From Flexivirga oryzae (GTDB taxonomy: Bacteria > Actinomycetota > Actinomycetes > Actinomycetales > Dermatophilaceae): a stretch of 64,000 nucleotides of DNA. The notes beneath the pieces are model-generated. The model saw only the letters and a program-made list of their open reading frames with translations, did not search any database and had not been told where the DNA came from. The translations under genes and the position numbers were made by a program. The stretch is taken from NCBI RefSeq assembly GCF_014190805.1, contig NZ_JACHVQ010000001.1, positions 2,604,001-2,668,000 of the forward strand, in the 5' to 3' direction. Positions within the stretch are counted from its first letter, which is position 1, and the number at the start of each line of letters is the position of its first letter. Below, in pieces: positions 16,020-24,610 of this stretch.

Positions 16020-17327
16020 TCACGCCGCGGCGGCGTCGGGCTGGGGACCCTGGTCCACCGGCGGCACGTCGGCCAGCAGCGGCATACGACGCAGCGGCCC
16101 GACGAGCCCGACCACGAGCGCGCTCAGCAGGGCGAGTCCGCCGAGCACGACGAGCGACACCTCGCCGTTCCACCACTCCACGAACAGGCCGCCGACGACG
16201 GGTGCGAGCGGTGACATCGCCATCAGCGTGGTCATCAGGGCGCTCTGCACCCTGCCCTGCATCGCTTCCGGCGTGATCAGCATGACGTAGGTCATGAAGC
16301 CGGCGTTGACTGCCGGGATCAACAGGAATCCGACCGCGAGCAGCACCAGCAGCACCGGGTAGCTGTGCACGAATGCACACGCCACCAAGCACGTCCCGAG
16401 CAACACCGTGCCGACGATCAGCGCGCGCCCGGCGGCCAGCTTCTTCAGTACGATCGCGGACAACAGCGCGCCGACGATCGTCGCGACCGCGATCGCGGTC
16501 TCCGCCAGCCCGATACCCACGGGTCGGACACCACGTTCCTGCAGTACGACGATCAGCACCAGCAGGAACCCGTTGACCGCGAAGTTGAGCAGGGTCGCGA
16601 CGACCACCACCGGTCGCAGCACCTCGTGACGCCAGACGAACTTCAGACCGGATCGCATTGCCTGCAAAGGCGGTTCGTGCTCTCCACCTTCGGGCCGCGG
16701 CGCCGGGAGCGGGGTGCGGACCAGCAGTGCAGCGGCGGCGGACACCACGTAGGAGACGACGTCGGCGAGCACCGGGAGCGAGCGGGAGACCGAGAAGAGC
16801 AACCCGCCCAGCGGAGGTCCGATCAGCCCGGTCACGCCCTGGCGGCCCTCGACGGCCGACATGGCGGTGCTCAGGTCCGGTGCCGGCACCACCGCTTTGG
16901 TGGCGAGCGTGTCCGCCGGGCCGAACACCGACTCCGCGGCACCGACGACCACACCGGCGACCACGAGGTGGGCGATGGTGAGCAGATCGGCGGCGTAGGC
17001 CACTACGACCGTCGCGTAGGCCGCCGCCGCGACGAGCGCCGACCAGACCATCGCCTGCCGTCGGTTCCAGCGGTCGACGAAGGCCCCGGCGGGCAGCCCG
17101 GCGACCACGAGCCCCGCGACCACGGCTCCCCCGACGAGTCCGGCGAGCGCCGCACTGTGAGTCATCCACAGGGCGAGCAACGGGAACGCCAGCCCGCTCA
17201 TCCGGGAACCGATGCCGTTGAGCGTGTTGCCGACCACCAACAGCTGGAAGTCCCTGTTACGCCAGAGAGCCGGGCGTTTCGCGTCGGTCGGCAATTCGTC
17301 GCACATCGCGTCCCCCGGTGATGTCAT
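16020..17327 (-). CDS. MFS transporter (MFS_3/EntS-like efflux type), second copy
   Basis: The 435-residue protein begins MTSPGDAMCDELPTDAKRPA, then 12 membrane segments starting FQLLVVGNTLNGIGSRMSGL with the loop GAFVDRWNRRQAMVWSALVA. It is the same subfamily as the gene at 12455-13738 and probably exports a small hydrophobic or chelating compound. ATG at 17327 follows GGAGGAGG by about 8 nt, so this start is preferred over upstream in-frame ATGs to 17420. It is convergent with the hydrolase gene (4-nt gap) and divergent from metE. Confidence 0.82.
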   Translation of the reverse strand: MTSPGDAMCDELPTDAKRPALWRNRDFQLLVVGNTLNGIGSRMSGLAFPLLALWMTHSAALAGLVGGAVVAGLVVAGLPAGAFVDRWNRRQAMVWSALVAAAAYATVVVAYAADLLTIAHLVVAGVVVGAAESVFGPADTLATKAVVPAPDLSTAMSAVEGRQGVTGLIGPPLGGLLFSVSRSLPVLADVVSYVVSAAAALLVRTPLPAPRPEGGEHEPPLQAMRSGLKFVWRHEVLRPVVVVATLLNFAVNGFLLVLIVVLQERGVRPVGIGLAETAIAVATIVGALLSAIVLKKLAAGRALIVGTVLLGTCLVACAFVHSYPVLLVLLAVGFLLIPAVNAGFMTYVMLITPEAMQGRVQSALMTTLMAMSPLAPVVGGLFVEWWNGEVSLVVLGGLALLSALVVGLVGPLRRMPLLADVPPVDQGPQPDAAAA

Positions 17328-17493
17328 GGGAACAGCCTCCTCCAGCCACAATTTTTCACAACTGAATTTGCGCATCATCGGTGCCCCGCTGGACGAGGTC
17401 CTCGGCGTCGGGGAGACCACGGATCGAACCGCCCCACGCGGCCCGGCAGAGGATCAGTAGGCTGCTGCTCGCGACAGGTTCGCGTCATACCGA
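17328..17493. promoter_or_regulatory. Divergent promoter region upstream of the metE riboswitch
   Basis: The gap between the MFS start and the riboswitch carries TAGGCT at 17458-17463, a plausible -10 box that would start transcription near 17470, just before the riboswitch. A TTGCGC or similar -35 is not convincing. No gene is seen. Confidence 0.4.
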
Positions 17494-17660
17494 GTGATCG
17501 GTGTGCGCGTCGCAAGAGGGAACCCGGTGCGAGTCCGGGACTGCCCCGCAGCGGTATGTGAGAACGACCTCCGTCACACGCACTGGCCACCAGCCGGGAA
17601 GCGACGGACAGTAGGCGCCTTTCGACGGCCTGCTCACGAGTCCGAAGACCTGCCTGTCGC
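17494..17660 (+). ncRNA. Cobalamin (adenosylcobalamin/methylcobalamin-type) riboswitch
   Basis: The segment carries conserved cobalamin aptamer blocks in order: GGGAACCCGGTGCGAGTCCG, GGACTGCCCCGCAGCGGT (B12 box region), GTGAG, CACTGG, GCCGGGAAG, then GAGTCCGAAGACCTGCC. This is the class II-type core seen upstream of B12-related genes in actinobacteria. It ends about 65 nt before metE. When cobalamin is bound, expression of the B12-independent methionine synthase should fall, as the cell can use MetH. Downstream GCCCG/CGGGC segments (17659-17678) and CTCGGG (17698-17703) offer alternative pairings near the ribosome binding site. Boundaries are approximate. Confidence 0.93.
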
Positions 17661-17725
17661 CCGAGCCCGAACCCGGGCACGGCCGATTCTGTGACCTCTC
17701 GGGTGGGTCGCGAAGGAGTATGACG

Positions 17726-20035
17726 ATGACCGACAGCACCACTTCCACGACCGTTCTCGGCTGGCCACGCCAGGGCCCGAAGCGGGAACTCAAGCGAGCC
17801 ATCGAGGCCTACTGGGCCGGCCGTTCCAGCGCCGACGAGCTGCACGACATCGCCGCAGCATTGCGCGCGGATGCGTGGAAGCTCCTTGCCGACAACGGGA
17901 TCGACGAGGTACCGACCGGCGACTTCTCCTACTACGACCACGTGCTCGACGCTGCGACCATGGTCGGCGCGATCCCGCAGCGCTACCGCGACGCCGCCGA
18001 CAACGACCTGGACGTCTACTTCGCAATGGCGCGCGGCAACGACACGGTCGCGCCGCTGGAGATGACCAAGTGGTTCGACACCAACTACCACTACCTGGTG
18101 CCGGAGCTGTCGCCCGGGACGACGTTCACCGCGGACGCCTCCCGGCAGCTCGCCCACCTCGCGCAGGCCACCGCGGCGGGCCACCCCGCGCGACCGGTCC
18201 TCGTCGGCCCCCTGACCTTCCTGTTGCTCGCCAAGCCTGCGCCGGACGCACCCGCCGACTTCGACCCGCTGACGCTGCTCGACCCGCTGCTCGAGGTGTA
18301 TGTCGAGATCCTCGACCAGTTGCAGGAGGCCGGAGCGCAGTGGGTGCAGCTCGACGAGCCGGCACTGGTGCTCGATCAGCCGGCGACCGTGCTGGAGGCG
18401 GCGCGGCACGCCCTGGGCCGGCTGGGCTCCGCGATGAAGCGCCCGCAGCTGGTCGTCGCCAGCTACTTCGACGCCCTGCAGGGTGCGTTCGAGGTGCTCG
18501 CCGACGCGCCGGTGGACGGCCTGGCGATCGACTGCACCGTCCCCGACAACGTGACCGCGATCCTGGAGCACGGACTCGCCGGCAAGCGCCTGGTCGCCGG
18601 GGTGATCGACGGCCGCAACATCTGGGCCGCCGACCTGGACGACCGGCTCACCACGCTGCGCCGGCTCGCCGAGCGCGTCGACGACCTGGTCGTCGGCACC
18701 TCCTGCTCGCTGCTACACGTCCCGCTCGACGCCGCCAAGGAGACCGCCGTCGACGACGAGCTGCGCAGCTGGCTCGCGTTCGCCCGCGAGAAGGTGCTCG
18801 AAGTGCGCACTCTCGCAACGGCGCTCACCGACGAGACGGCCGCCGCACCGGCGCTCGAGTCGGCCCGGAACGCTCTCGCGTCCCGACGCGCATCGGCGCG
18901 CACCTACAACGACGCCGTGCGCGCGCGGATGGCCGCCGTCACCGACGCCGACGCCCACCGCGGCGCTGGGTACGACGAGCGGCGGACGCTGCAGCAGGAA
19001 GCGCTCGGCCTCCCGCTGCTGCCGACGACCACGATCGGCTCGTTCCCGCAGACCGACTCGCTGCGCAAGGCCCGGGCGGCACTGCGCCGCGGCGAGATCG
19101 GCCAGGCGGCCTACGACGCGACCATGCGGGACGAGATCGCCGCGGTCATCGAGTTGCAGGAGCAGCTCGGCCTGGACGTGCTGGTGCACGGCGAGCCGGA
19201 ACGCAACGACATGGTGCAGTACTTCGCCGAGCAGCTGGACGGCTACCTGGCGACCACCCACGGCTGGGTGCAGTCGTACGGCACCCGGTGTGTGCGACCG
19301 CCGATCATCTTCGGCGACGTCTCCCGTCCCGAGCCGATGACGGTCCGCTGGTGGCAGGCCGCGCAGTCGATGACCGAGCGTCCCGTCAAGGGCATGCTGA
19401 CCGGCCCGGTGACGATGCTCGCCTGGTCCTTCGTCCGTGACGACCAGCCGCTGGGCGACACCGCGCGCCAGGTCGCGCTCGCCCTGCGCGACGAGGTGAG
19501 CGACCTCGAGGCCGCGGGCTGCCGGGTCATCCAGGTCGACGAGCCGGCGCTGCGCGAGACGCTGCCGCTGCGGGAGTCCGACCGGCCGGCATACCTCGAG
19601 TGGGCAACCGAATCCTTCCGGCTGGCAACGAGTTCCGTGACCGATGCTACGCAGGTCCACACGCACATGTGCTACGCGGACTTCGGCGACATCTTCGCGG
19701 CGATCGACGACCTGGACGCGGACGTGATCAGCCTTGAGGCCACCCGGTCGGGTATGTCGCTCGCCGACGAACTGAAGGAATCGGGCTACGCCAAGGGCGT
19801 CGGCCCGGGTGTCTACGACATCCACTCACCGCGGGTGCCTTCCAGCGAGGAGGTGCGCGAGCTGCTGCAGAAGGCGGTGGACGCACTGCCGGCCCAGCAG
19901 GTCTGGGTCAACCCGGACTGCGGGCTGAAGACCCGGCGACCGGACGAGGTGCGCGCCGCGCTCGCGAATGTGGTGTCGGCGGCAGCCGAGGTGCGGGAAG
20001 GGCTCAGCGCCCGGCCGACCACGGCCCGCGGATGA
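17726..20035 (+). CDS. metE: Cobalamin-independent methionine synthase
   Basis: The about 769-residue enzyme transfers a methyl group from methyltetrahydrofolate-polyglutamate to homocysteine in the cytosol. The N-terminal domain starts VLGWPRQGPKRELKRAIEAYW, here quoted to show the family start, and the C-terminal catalytic domain has TTTIGSFPQTDSLRKARAAL, HGEPERNDMVQYF and zinc ligands in HTHMCYADF (about residue 645) and NPDCGLKTR (about 730). AAGGAG at 17713-17718 is 7 nt from ATG at 17726, so that start is preferred over ATG at 17720. Expression is under the cobalamin riboswitch just upstream. The 3' end overlaps the convergent yihY-like gene by 32 nt. Confidence 0.95.
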   Translation: MTDSTTSTTVLGWPRQGPKRELKRAIEAYWAGRSSADELHDIAAALRADAWKLLADNGIDEVPTGDFSYYDHVLDAATMVGAIPQRYRDAADNDLDVYFAMARGNDTVAPLEMTKWFDTNYHYLVPELSPGTTFTADASRQLAHLAQATAAGHPARPVLVGPLTFLLLAKPAPDAPADFDPLTLLDPLLEVYVEILDQLQEAGAQWVQLDEPALVLDQPATVLEAARHALGRLGSAMKRPQLVVASYFDALQGAFEVLADAPVDGLAIDCTVPDNVTAILEHGLAGKRLVAGVIDGRNIWAADLDDRLTTLRRLAERVDDLVVGTSCSLLHVPLDAAKETAVDDELRSWLAFAREKVLEVRTLATALTDETAAAPALESARNALASRRASARTYNDAVRARMAAVTDADAHRGAGYDERRTLQQEALGLPLLPTTTIGSFPQTDSLRKARAALRRGEIGQAAYDATMRDEIAAVIELQEQLGLDVLVHGEPERNDMVQYFAEQLDGYLATTHGWVQSYGTRCVRPPIIFGDVSRPEPMTVRWWQAAQSMTERPVKGMLTGPVTMLAWSFVRDDQPLGDTARQVALALRDEVSDLEAAGCRVIQVDEPALRETLPLRESDRPAYLEWATESFRLATSSVTDATQVHTHMCYADFGDIFAAIDDLDADVISLEATRSGMSLADELKESGYAKGVGPGVYDIHSPRVPSSEEVRELLQKAVDALPAQQVWVNPDCGLKTRRPDEVRAALANVVSAAAEVREGLSARPTTARG

Positions 20036-21332
20036 CCGGAGCGGTGTCCTCGACGTCGTCGTCCTCGTCGTCGGCCTCCGTCGGGTGGCGGCCCACCAGC
20101 GGGATGGTGCGCTCGTCGTTCTTCGGAGCGCCCGCGGCGTGCACGGCCGGGAGCCGGTGAGCTTCCAGCGGGTCCTGTGAGGCCCGGGTCGGCATCGGCT
20201 CGGTGGCCGTCACCGGCGGTGGGACGTCCTGCTCGCGCAGGGTTCCCGGCGCCGGTGCCGGCTCCGGTGCGCCGTCGGCGCCGTCGGCGCCGTCGAAGTC
20301 GAGCGGCAGCTGGACCTCCTCGTGCGCCGGTTCGTCCCCCGGTGGATCGGGTGGTCGTTCGAAGCCGATGTCGATCTGCTGGAAGCCCTTGAGCCGGGTC
20401 GCCCTGGCGAGTCCGCTGTAGGCGCGGACGTCGGCGTCGGTCAGCTCGACGTTGTCGGTGAACGGCGTCAGGAGCGCTCGCGGCCACAGGTGCAGCACCC
20501 ACACGGCATTGATCTCCATGCTGATGACGATGATCATGCCCGCGATGAAGAGGAACAGCATCAGCCCGAGAACCACCGCGAGCGTGCCGTTCATGGCCTT
20601 GTTGCGCTGCACGACGTGCTCGACGTAGATCCCGCCGAAACGCTGGAGCACCTGCCACATGAACGCCGCGAACAGCGCGCCCGGCCAGATGTCCCGCCAC
20701 CGCAGCGAGCGATTGGTGGCCACGTGGTAGGCGACCATGATCGCGAAGACGTCGATGCCGAGGGTGCCCACATCGACACCGAACGCGGCCAGACCCGCCA
20801 GGTGCACCAGCCGTGGCATGACCTGCGTCAGACCGATCGTGGCGAGCAGCGCGGTACCGAGCAACGCGATCAGGCCGACCGACTTCCCACGGGCGGCGAA
20901 CGGGTTGGGCCGCGAGTTGCGCGGCACGTGCCACACGCTGTTCGCGATGAACTGGAACGCCTGCGCACTGCCCAACGCACCGTAGAGGGCGACGATCGTG
21001 CTGACCGTGATGGACACCCAACTGCCCGATAGGGCATTCGGCGAGGCGATCTGGTCGCTGATGATCGGGAATTCGTTGAGAGCCGACGTGATCAGATCCT
21101 GCTGCAGGCTGGGATTGCCGCTCAGGACGACCCCGAGGATGGTCGTGGCGAGGATCAGCAACGGGAACAGCGAGACGAACGCGTAGAAGGCCAGCAGGGC
21201 TGCCAGGTAGTTGCCCATGTCATCGATGAACTTGTAAACGACAGCGATGGGATAGCCCAGCGGCGGGAACCTCCGCTGCGCCCGATCGACCACCGCGTGC
21301 GCTGACACGCCTCCACGGTACTTGCCCACCAT
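20004..21332 (-). CDS. YihY/virulence factor BrkB family membrane protein
   Basis: The protein has six or so membrane segments in YihY order: FIDDMGNYLAALLAFYAFVS, FPLLILATTILGVVL, WVSITVSTIVALYGALGSAQ, then SVGLIALLGTALLATIGLTQ, WRDIWPGALFAAFMWQVLQR and VVLGLMLFLFIAGMIIVISM. A long acidic, proline-rich cytoplasmic tail of over 100 residues follows. Members were once called ribonuclease BN in error; the true function is unclear, with suggestions of transport. ATG at 21332 is weakly supported; GTG at 21308 with GGAGG is an alternative. It is convergent with and overlaps metE. Confidence 0.82.
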   Translation of the reverse strand: MVGKYRGGVSAHAVVDRAQRRFPPLGYPIAVVYKFIDDMGNYLAALLAFYAFVSLFPLLILATTILGVVLSGNPSLQQDLITSALNEFPIISDQIASPNALSGSWVSITVSTIVALYGALGSAQAFQFIANSVWHVPRNSRPNPFAARGKSVGLIALLGTALLATIGLTQVMPRLVHLAGLAAFGVDVGTLGIDVFAIMVAYHVATNRSLRWRDIWPGALFAAFMWQVLQRFGGIYVEHVVQRNKAMNGTLAVVLGLMLFLFIAGMIIVISMEINAVWVLHLWPRALLTPFTDNVELTDADVRAYSGLARATRLKGFQQIDIGFERPPDPPGDEPAHEEVQLPLDFDGADGADGAPEPAPAPGTLREQDVPPPVTATEPMPTRASQDPLEAHRLPAVHAAGAPKNDERTIPLVGRHPTEADDEDDDVEDTAPVIRGPWSAGR

Positions 21333-21369
21333 GAAAACCTCGGAATCACGCGGTGTGGCGTGGCACTGC

Positions 21370-22923
21370 CTATGTGGGGGGTATGGCGCGGCGGCGCTCG
21401 CTGAAGGCGCGGTCGCGCCGGGCGGCGTAGGCCAGGCGGTGCAACAGCTCGGTGCGCAGCTCGGCCGCCTCGACCACGCTGTCGACGACCAGATCGGACG
21501 CCAGCCGCTCCAGGTCGACGTCCTCGAGGTATTCGTCGCGTCGCGCCTGCACGAACTCCGCCCGCTCGGTGTCGTCGTCGATGGCCGCGATCTTTCCGGC
21601 ATACACCGCGTTCACCGCCGCCTCCGGCCCCATGACCGCGATGCGCGCGGTGGGCAGGGCGATGGTCGCGTCCGGCCCGAAACCGGGTCCGCACATCGCG
21701 TACAGGCCCGCGCCGTACGCCTTGCGAACCACGACGCAGAACTGCGGGACGGTCGCCTCGGCGACGGCGGACACCATCTTCGCGCCGTGCCGGATGATGC
21801 CGCCCCGCTCCACCTCGGAGCCGATCATGAAGCCCGGAACGTCGGCCAGGTAGATCAGCGGGATCGAGTAGGCGTCGCACGTCCAGATGAACCGGGCCGC
21901 CTTGTCGGCGCTGTCGGTGAACAGCACTCCGCCCTTGGCGGCGGAGTTGTTGGCAACGATGCCAACGGTTCTGCCGTCCATGCGGCCGTAGCCGATGACC
22001 AGCTCGGGCGCGAACAGCGGCTTGAGCTCGAAGAACGAGTCGTCGTCGACGAGGCCGTCGATCACGGTGTGGATGTCGAACGGCCGGCTCTCGAGCTCCG
22101 GCACGGTGTGCTCGGTGAGGGCCGTTGCGGGCTCCTCGCCGAGGTATGCCGGAGGCCGCTCGCGCCAGGTGGACGGCACGTAGGAGAAGTAGAGCCTGGC
22201 CAGCTCGATGGCCTCGGCATCGTCCTGCGCGAGCAGGTCGCCGACACCGGAGACGGTGCAGTGCATCCGGGCACCGCCCATCTCTTCGAGCGAAACCGTC
22301 TCCCCGACAACCATTTCCGCCATCCGCGGGCTGCCGAGGTACATCGAGGCGTTGCCTTCGACCATGATCAGGACGTCGGTGAAGCTCGGGATGTAGGCGC
22401 CACCGGCAGCGGACGGACCGAACAGGCAACAGATCTGCGGCACCCTGCCGGACAGCGCGACCTGGTTGTGGAAGATCCGGCCCGCGCCGCGCCGGCCCGG
22501 GAAGAGCTGCACCTGGTCGGTGATGCGCGCGCCCGCCGAGTCGACGAACCAGAAGACGGGCAACTCCTCGCGCAGGGCGGATTCGGTGGCCCGGACGATC
22601 TTTTCGACCGTTCGCGCACCCCAGGACCCCGCCTTGACCGTCGGGTCGTTGGCGACCACGATCGCCGGGCGGCCGTCGACCGTGCCGCGTCCGGTCACCA
22701 CGCCGTCCGCGGGCAGATCGCCCGCAACGGCGTTGGCGTAACGACCGTCCTCCACGAACGAGCCCTCGTCGAACAGCAGCGCGATCCGGTCACGCACATA
22801 GAGTTTGTGCTGCGCGTCGAGCTTGGCGCGTGCCTTCTCGGACAGGGTCTGCGACGCCTCGTGGGCGGCCGTCAACCGCGCCCGGACGTCGGCGACGCGC
22901 GGGTCGCCCTCCTCAGCCGTCAC
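21370..22923 (-). CDS. Acyl-CoA carboxylase carboxyltransferase (beta) subunit
   Basis: The 517-residue protein has the carboxyltransferase layout: KLYVRDRIALLFDEGSFVED, DPTVKAGSWGARTVEKI, FVDSAGARITDQVQLFPG, FGPSAAGGAYIPSFTDV, then IANN-type NNSAAKGGVLFTDSADKAAR and RKAYGAGLYAMCGPGFGPDA. It transfers carboxyl from biotin to an acyl-CoA such as methylcrotonyl-, propionyl- or acetyl-CoA. It works with a biotinylated alpha subunit, for which the gene at 31586-33352 is a candidate. GTG at 22923 overlaps the acyl-CoA dehydrogenase stop. A -10-like TAGGCT lies 7 nt upstream, so it may also have its own leaderless transcript. Confidence 0.92.
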   Translation of the reverse strand: MTAEEGDPRVADVRARLTAAHEASQTLSEKARAKLDAQHKLYVRDRIALLFDEGSFVEDGRYANAVAGDLPADGVVTGRGTVDGRPAIVVANDPTVKAGSWGARTVEKIVRATESALREELPVFWFVDSAGARITDQVQLFPGRRGAGRIFHNQVALSGRVPQICCLFGPSAAGGAYIPSFTDVLIMVEGNASMYLGSPRMAEMVVGETVSLEEMGGARMHCTVSGVGDLLAQDDAEAIELARLYFSYVPSTWRERPPAYLGEEPATALTEHTVPELESRPFDIHTVIDGLVDDDSFFELKPLFAPELVIGYGRMDGRTVGIVANNSAAKGGVLFTDSADKAARFIWTCDAYSIPLIYLADVPGFMIGSEVERGGIIRHGAKMVSAVAEATVPQFCVVVRKAYGAGLYAMCGPGFGPDATIALPTARIAVMGPEAAVNAVYAGKIAAIDDDTERAEFVQARRDEYLEDVDLERLASDLVVDSVVEAAELRTELLHRLAYAARRDRAFSERRRAIPPT

Positions 22924-24101
22924 GCGCCCAAGCCTAGGCCCCGTGCGATCACCATCCGCTGCACCTCGGAGGTGCCCTCACCGATCTCCAGGATCTTGGC
23001 GTCGCGGTAGAACCGGGCGACCGGGTATTCCTCCATGAAGCCGTTGCCACCGAAGATCTGGGTGGCGATGCGGGTCGCGGTGACCGCGGACTCGGTCGAG
23101 TAGAGCTTCGCCCGGGACGCCGCCTGTTTCACCTCGTCGACGGACCGGCGACCGGCCTCCAGCTCGTCCTTCAGCCACGCCGCCTTGTAGGTGAGCAGCC
23201 GGGACGCCTCGACCATGACCGCGAGGTCGGCCAGCTGGAACGAGACGCCCTGGTTGACGCCGATCGGCTTGCCGAACGCGGTGCGGGTCCTGGCGTATTC
23301 GGTGGCCGCCTCCAGGCAGGCCTGCGAGAGACCGACCGCGAGCGCGGAGATCGCGATGCGGCCGTCGTCCAGTGTCTTCAGGAACTGCTTGAAACCGGCG
23401 CCCCGCTCCCCCAGCAGATTGTCTTCGGGCACAACGCAGTTGGTGAACGTCAGGCCGTGGGTGTCCGAGGTGTGCCAGCCGAGTTTGTCGTAGGCAGGTT
23501 CGACGGTGAAGCCGTCCGTGCCCGAGGGCACCATGATGGCGCTGATCTCGGCGCGGCCCTTGTCGTCGGTGCCGGTGCGTGCCGTCACCGTGACGACCGA
23601 GGTGATGTCGGTGCCGGAGTTGGTGATGAACGCCTTGGCGCCGTTGATGGTCCACCGGCCGTCGGCGAGAGCGGCCTTGGTGCGGGTCGCTCCGGCGTCC
23701 GACCCGGCGTCCGGCTCGGTCAGGCCGAAGCCGGCCAGGGTACGACCGGCGACGAGGTCGGGCAGGAAGCGCTGCTTCTGCTCCTGCGACCCGTAGGTGA
23801 GGATCGGGTTGATCCCCAGGCCCATCCCGGCGGACAGCGTGATGCCGATCGACTGGTCGACGCGACCCAGCTCCTCGATGGCCAGGCACAGGTAGGTGAA
23901 ACCGCCCTCGTCGAGACCTGCCCCGCCATACTCCTCGGGCACGACGAGCCCGAACAGGCCGAGCTCGCCCATCTTCGGGACCAGTTCGGTCGGGAAGTGG
24001 TGCTCCTTGTCCCACTCCGCGGCGTGCGGTGCGACCTCGCCCTCGGCAAAATCGCGCACCAGGTGACGGAATTCCTCGTGCTCAGGGGTCAACTCGAACA
24101 T
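22920..24101 (-). CDS. Acyl-CoA dehydrogenase
   Basis: The 393-residue flavoenzyme has FGLTEPDAGSDAGATRTKA, the FAD-binding WTINGAKAFITNSG, and the C-terminal IFGGNGFMEEYPVARFYRDA, followed by EIGEGTSEVQRMVIARGLGL. The catalytic base is probably the E in the GxxYGGxG/EEYP region, as in short/branched-chain types. It oxidises an acyl-CoA to the enoyl-CoA, passing electrons to ETF. ATG at 24101 (MFELTPEHEEFRHLV) is preceded by AAGGA 10 nt upstream. With the carboxyltransferase it forms an operon divergent from a MerR regulator, suggesting leucine/isovalerate or odd-chain acyl catabolism. Confidence 0.92.
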   Translation of the reverse strand: MFELTPEHEEFRHLVRDFAEGEVAPHAAEWDKEHHFPTELVPKMGELGLFGLVVPEEYGGAGLDEGGFTYLCLAIEELGRVDQSIGITLSAGMGLGINPILTYGSQEQKQRFLPDLVAGRTLAGFGLTEPDAGSDAGATRTKAALADGRWTINGAKAFITNSGTDITSVVTVTARTGTDDKGRAEISAIMVPSGTDGFTVEPAYDKLGWHTSDTHGLTFTNCVVPEDNLLGERGAGFKQFLKTLDDGRIAISALAVGLSQACLEAATEYARTRTAFGKPIGVNQGVSFQLADLAVMVEASRLLTYKAAWLKDELEAGRRSVDEVKQAASRAKLYSTESAVTATRIATQIFGGNGFMEEYPVARFYRDAKILEIGEGTSEVQRMVIARGLGLGA

Positions 24102-24144
24102 CTTTGGCCGGTCCTTCTGGGGTTCGTGCGCCAAGCCCGCATGC

Positions 24145-24166
24145 TTGACGTTGACGTAAACGTAAA
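24145..24166. promoter_or_regulatory. LiuR-like MerR operator
   Basis: TTGACGTTGACGTAAACGTA followed by AA matches its own reverse complement at 18 of 22 positions. It resembles the TTnACGTnnACGTnAACGTnAA sites of LiuR-type MerR regulators that control branched-chain and fatty acid degradation. It sits between the divergent acyl-CoA dehydrogenase and MerR genes, 6 nt before the MerR ATG, so it probably controls both. Confidence 0.7.
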
Positions 24167-24171
24167 GCACG

Positions 24172-24579
24172 ATGGACGACATGACAACCCCGGACGAGCA
24201 GGAGACCTGGACGATCGCCGAGCTCGCCGATGCATTCGACGTCACCCATCGGACGATCCGGCACTACGAGGAGCTCGGGCTCATCTCCCCCGAGCGACGC
24301 GGCACCGCGCGGGTCTTCCACCGGCGCGACCGGACCCGCCTGGCGCTGATCCTGCGAGGTAAACGGATCGGATTCCCGCTGGAGGAGATTCGCACGATCA
24401 TCGACATGTATGACGAGACACCGGGCGAGGAGGGCCAGCTCGTCTATCTGCTGGACCAGATCGCGGCGCGGCGTGCCGATCTCGAGCAACGCCGCGCCGA
24501 CATCGAGCAGACGCTGCGCGACCTCGCGGAGGTCGAGGATCGCTGTCACGCGGACCTGCGCGACCTACGGGGCGCGTGA
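24172..24579 (+). CDS. MerR family regulator, LiuR-like
   Basis: The 135-residue protein starts with a MerR winged helix (WTIAELADAFDVTHRTIRHY, then EELGLISPERRGTARVFHRR) followed by a coiled-coil (VYLLDQIAARRADLEQRRAD). There are no metal-binding cysteines typical of metal sensors. LiuR-type members sense acyl-CoA-derived signals and repress catabolic operons. It is divergent from the acyl-CoA dehydrogenase/carboxyltransferase pair with a good LiuR-like palindrome between. ATG at 24181 is an alternative start. Confidence 0.85.
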   Translation: MDDMTTPDEQETWTIAELADAFDVTHRTIRHYEELGLISPERRGTARVFHRRDRTRLALILRGKRIGFPLEEIRTIIDMYDETPGEEGQLVYLLDQIAARRADLEQRRADIEQTLRDLAEVEDRCHADLRDLRGA

Positions 24580-24597
24580 CGATGCCACGGGCTGCAC

Positions 24598-24603
24598 TAG
24601 CGT
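24598..24603 (+). promoter_or_regulatory. -10 box for leaderless MoxR gene
   Basis: TAGCGT lies 7 nt before GTG at 24611; no ribosome binding site is visible. Confidence 0.45.
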
Positions 24604-24610
24604 GCTACGT

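Noticed and set aside
24102..24171. Origin of replication suggested by DnaA-like boxes in the window
   Set aside because: Only isolated single boxes occur, each before a DUF559-like gene, with no cluster and no dnaA, dnaN or AT-rich unwinding region.
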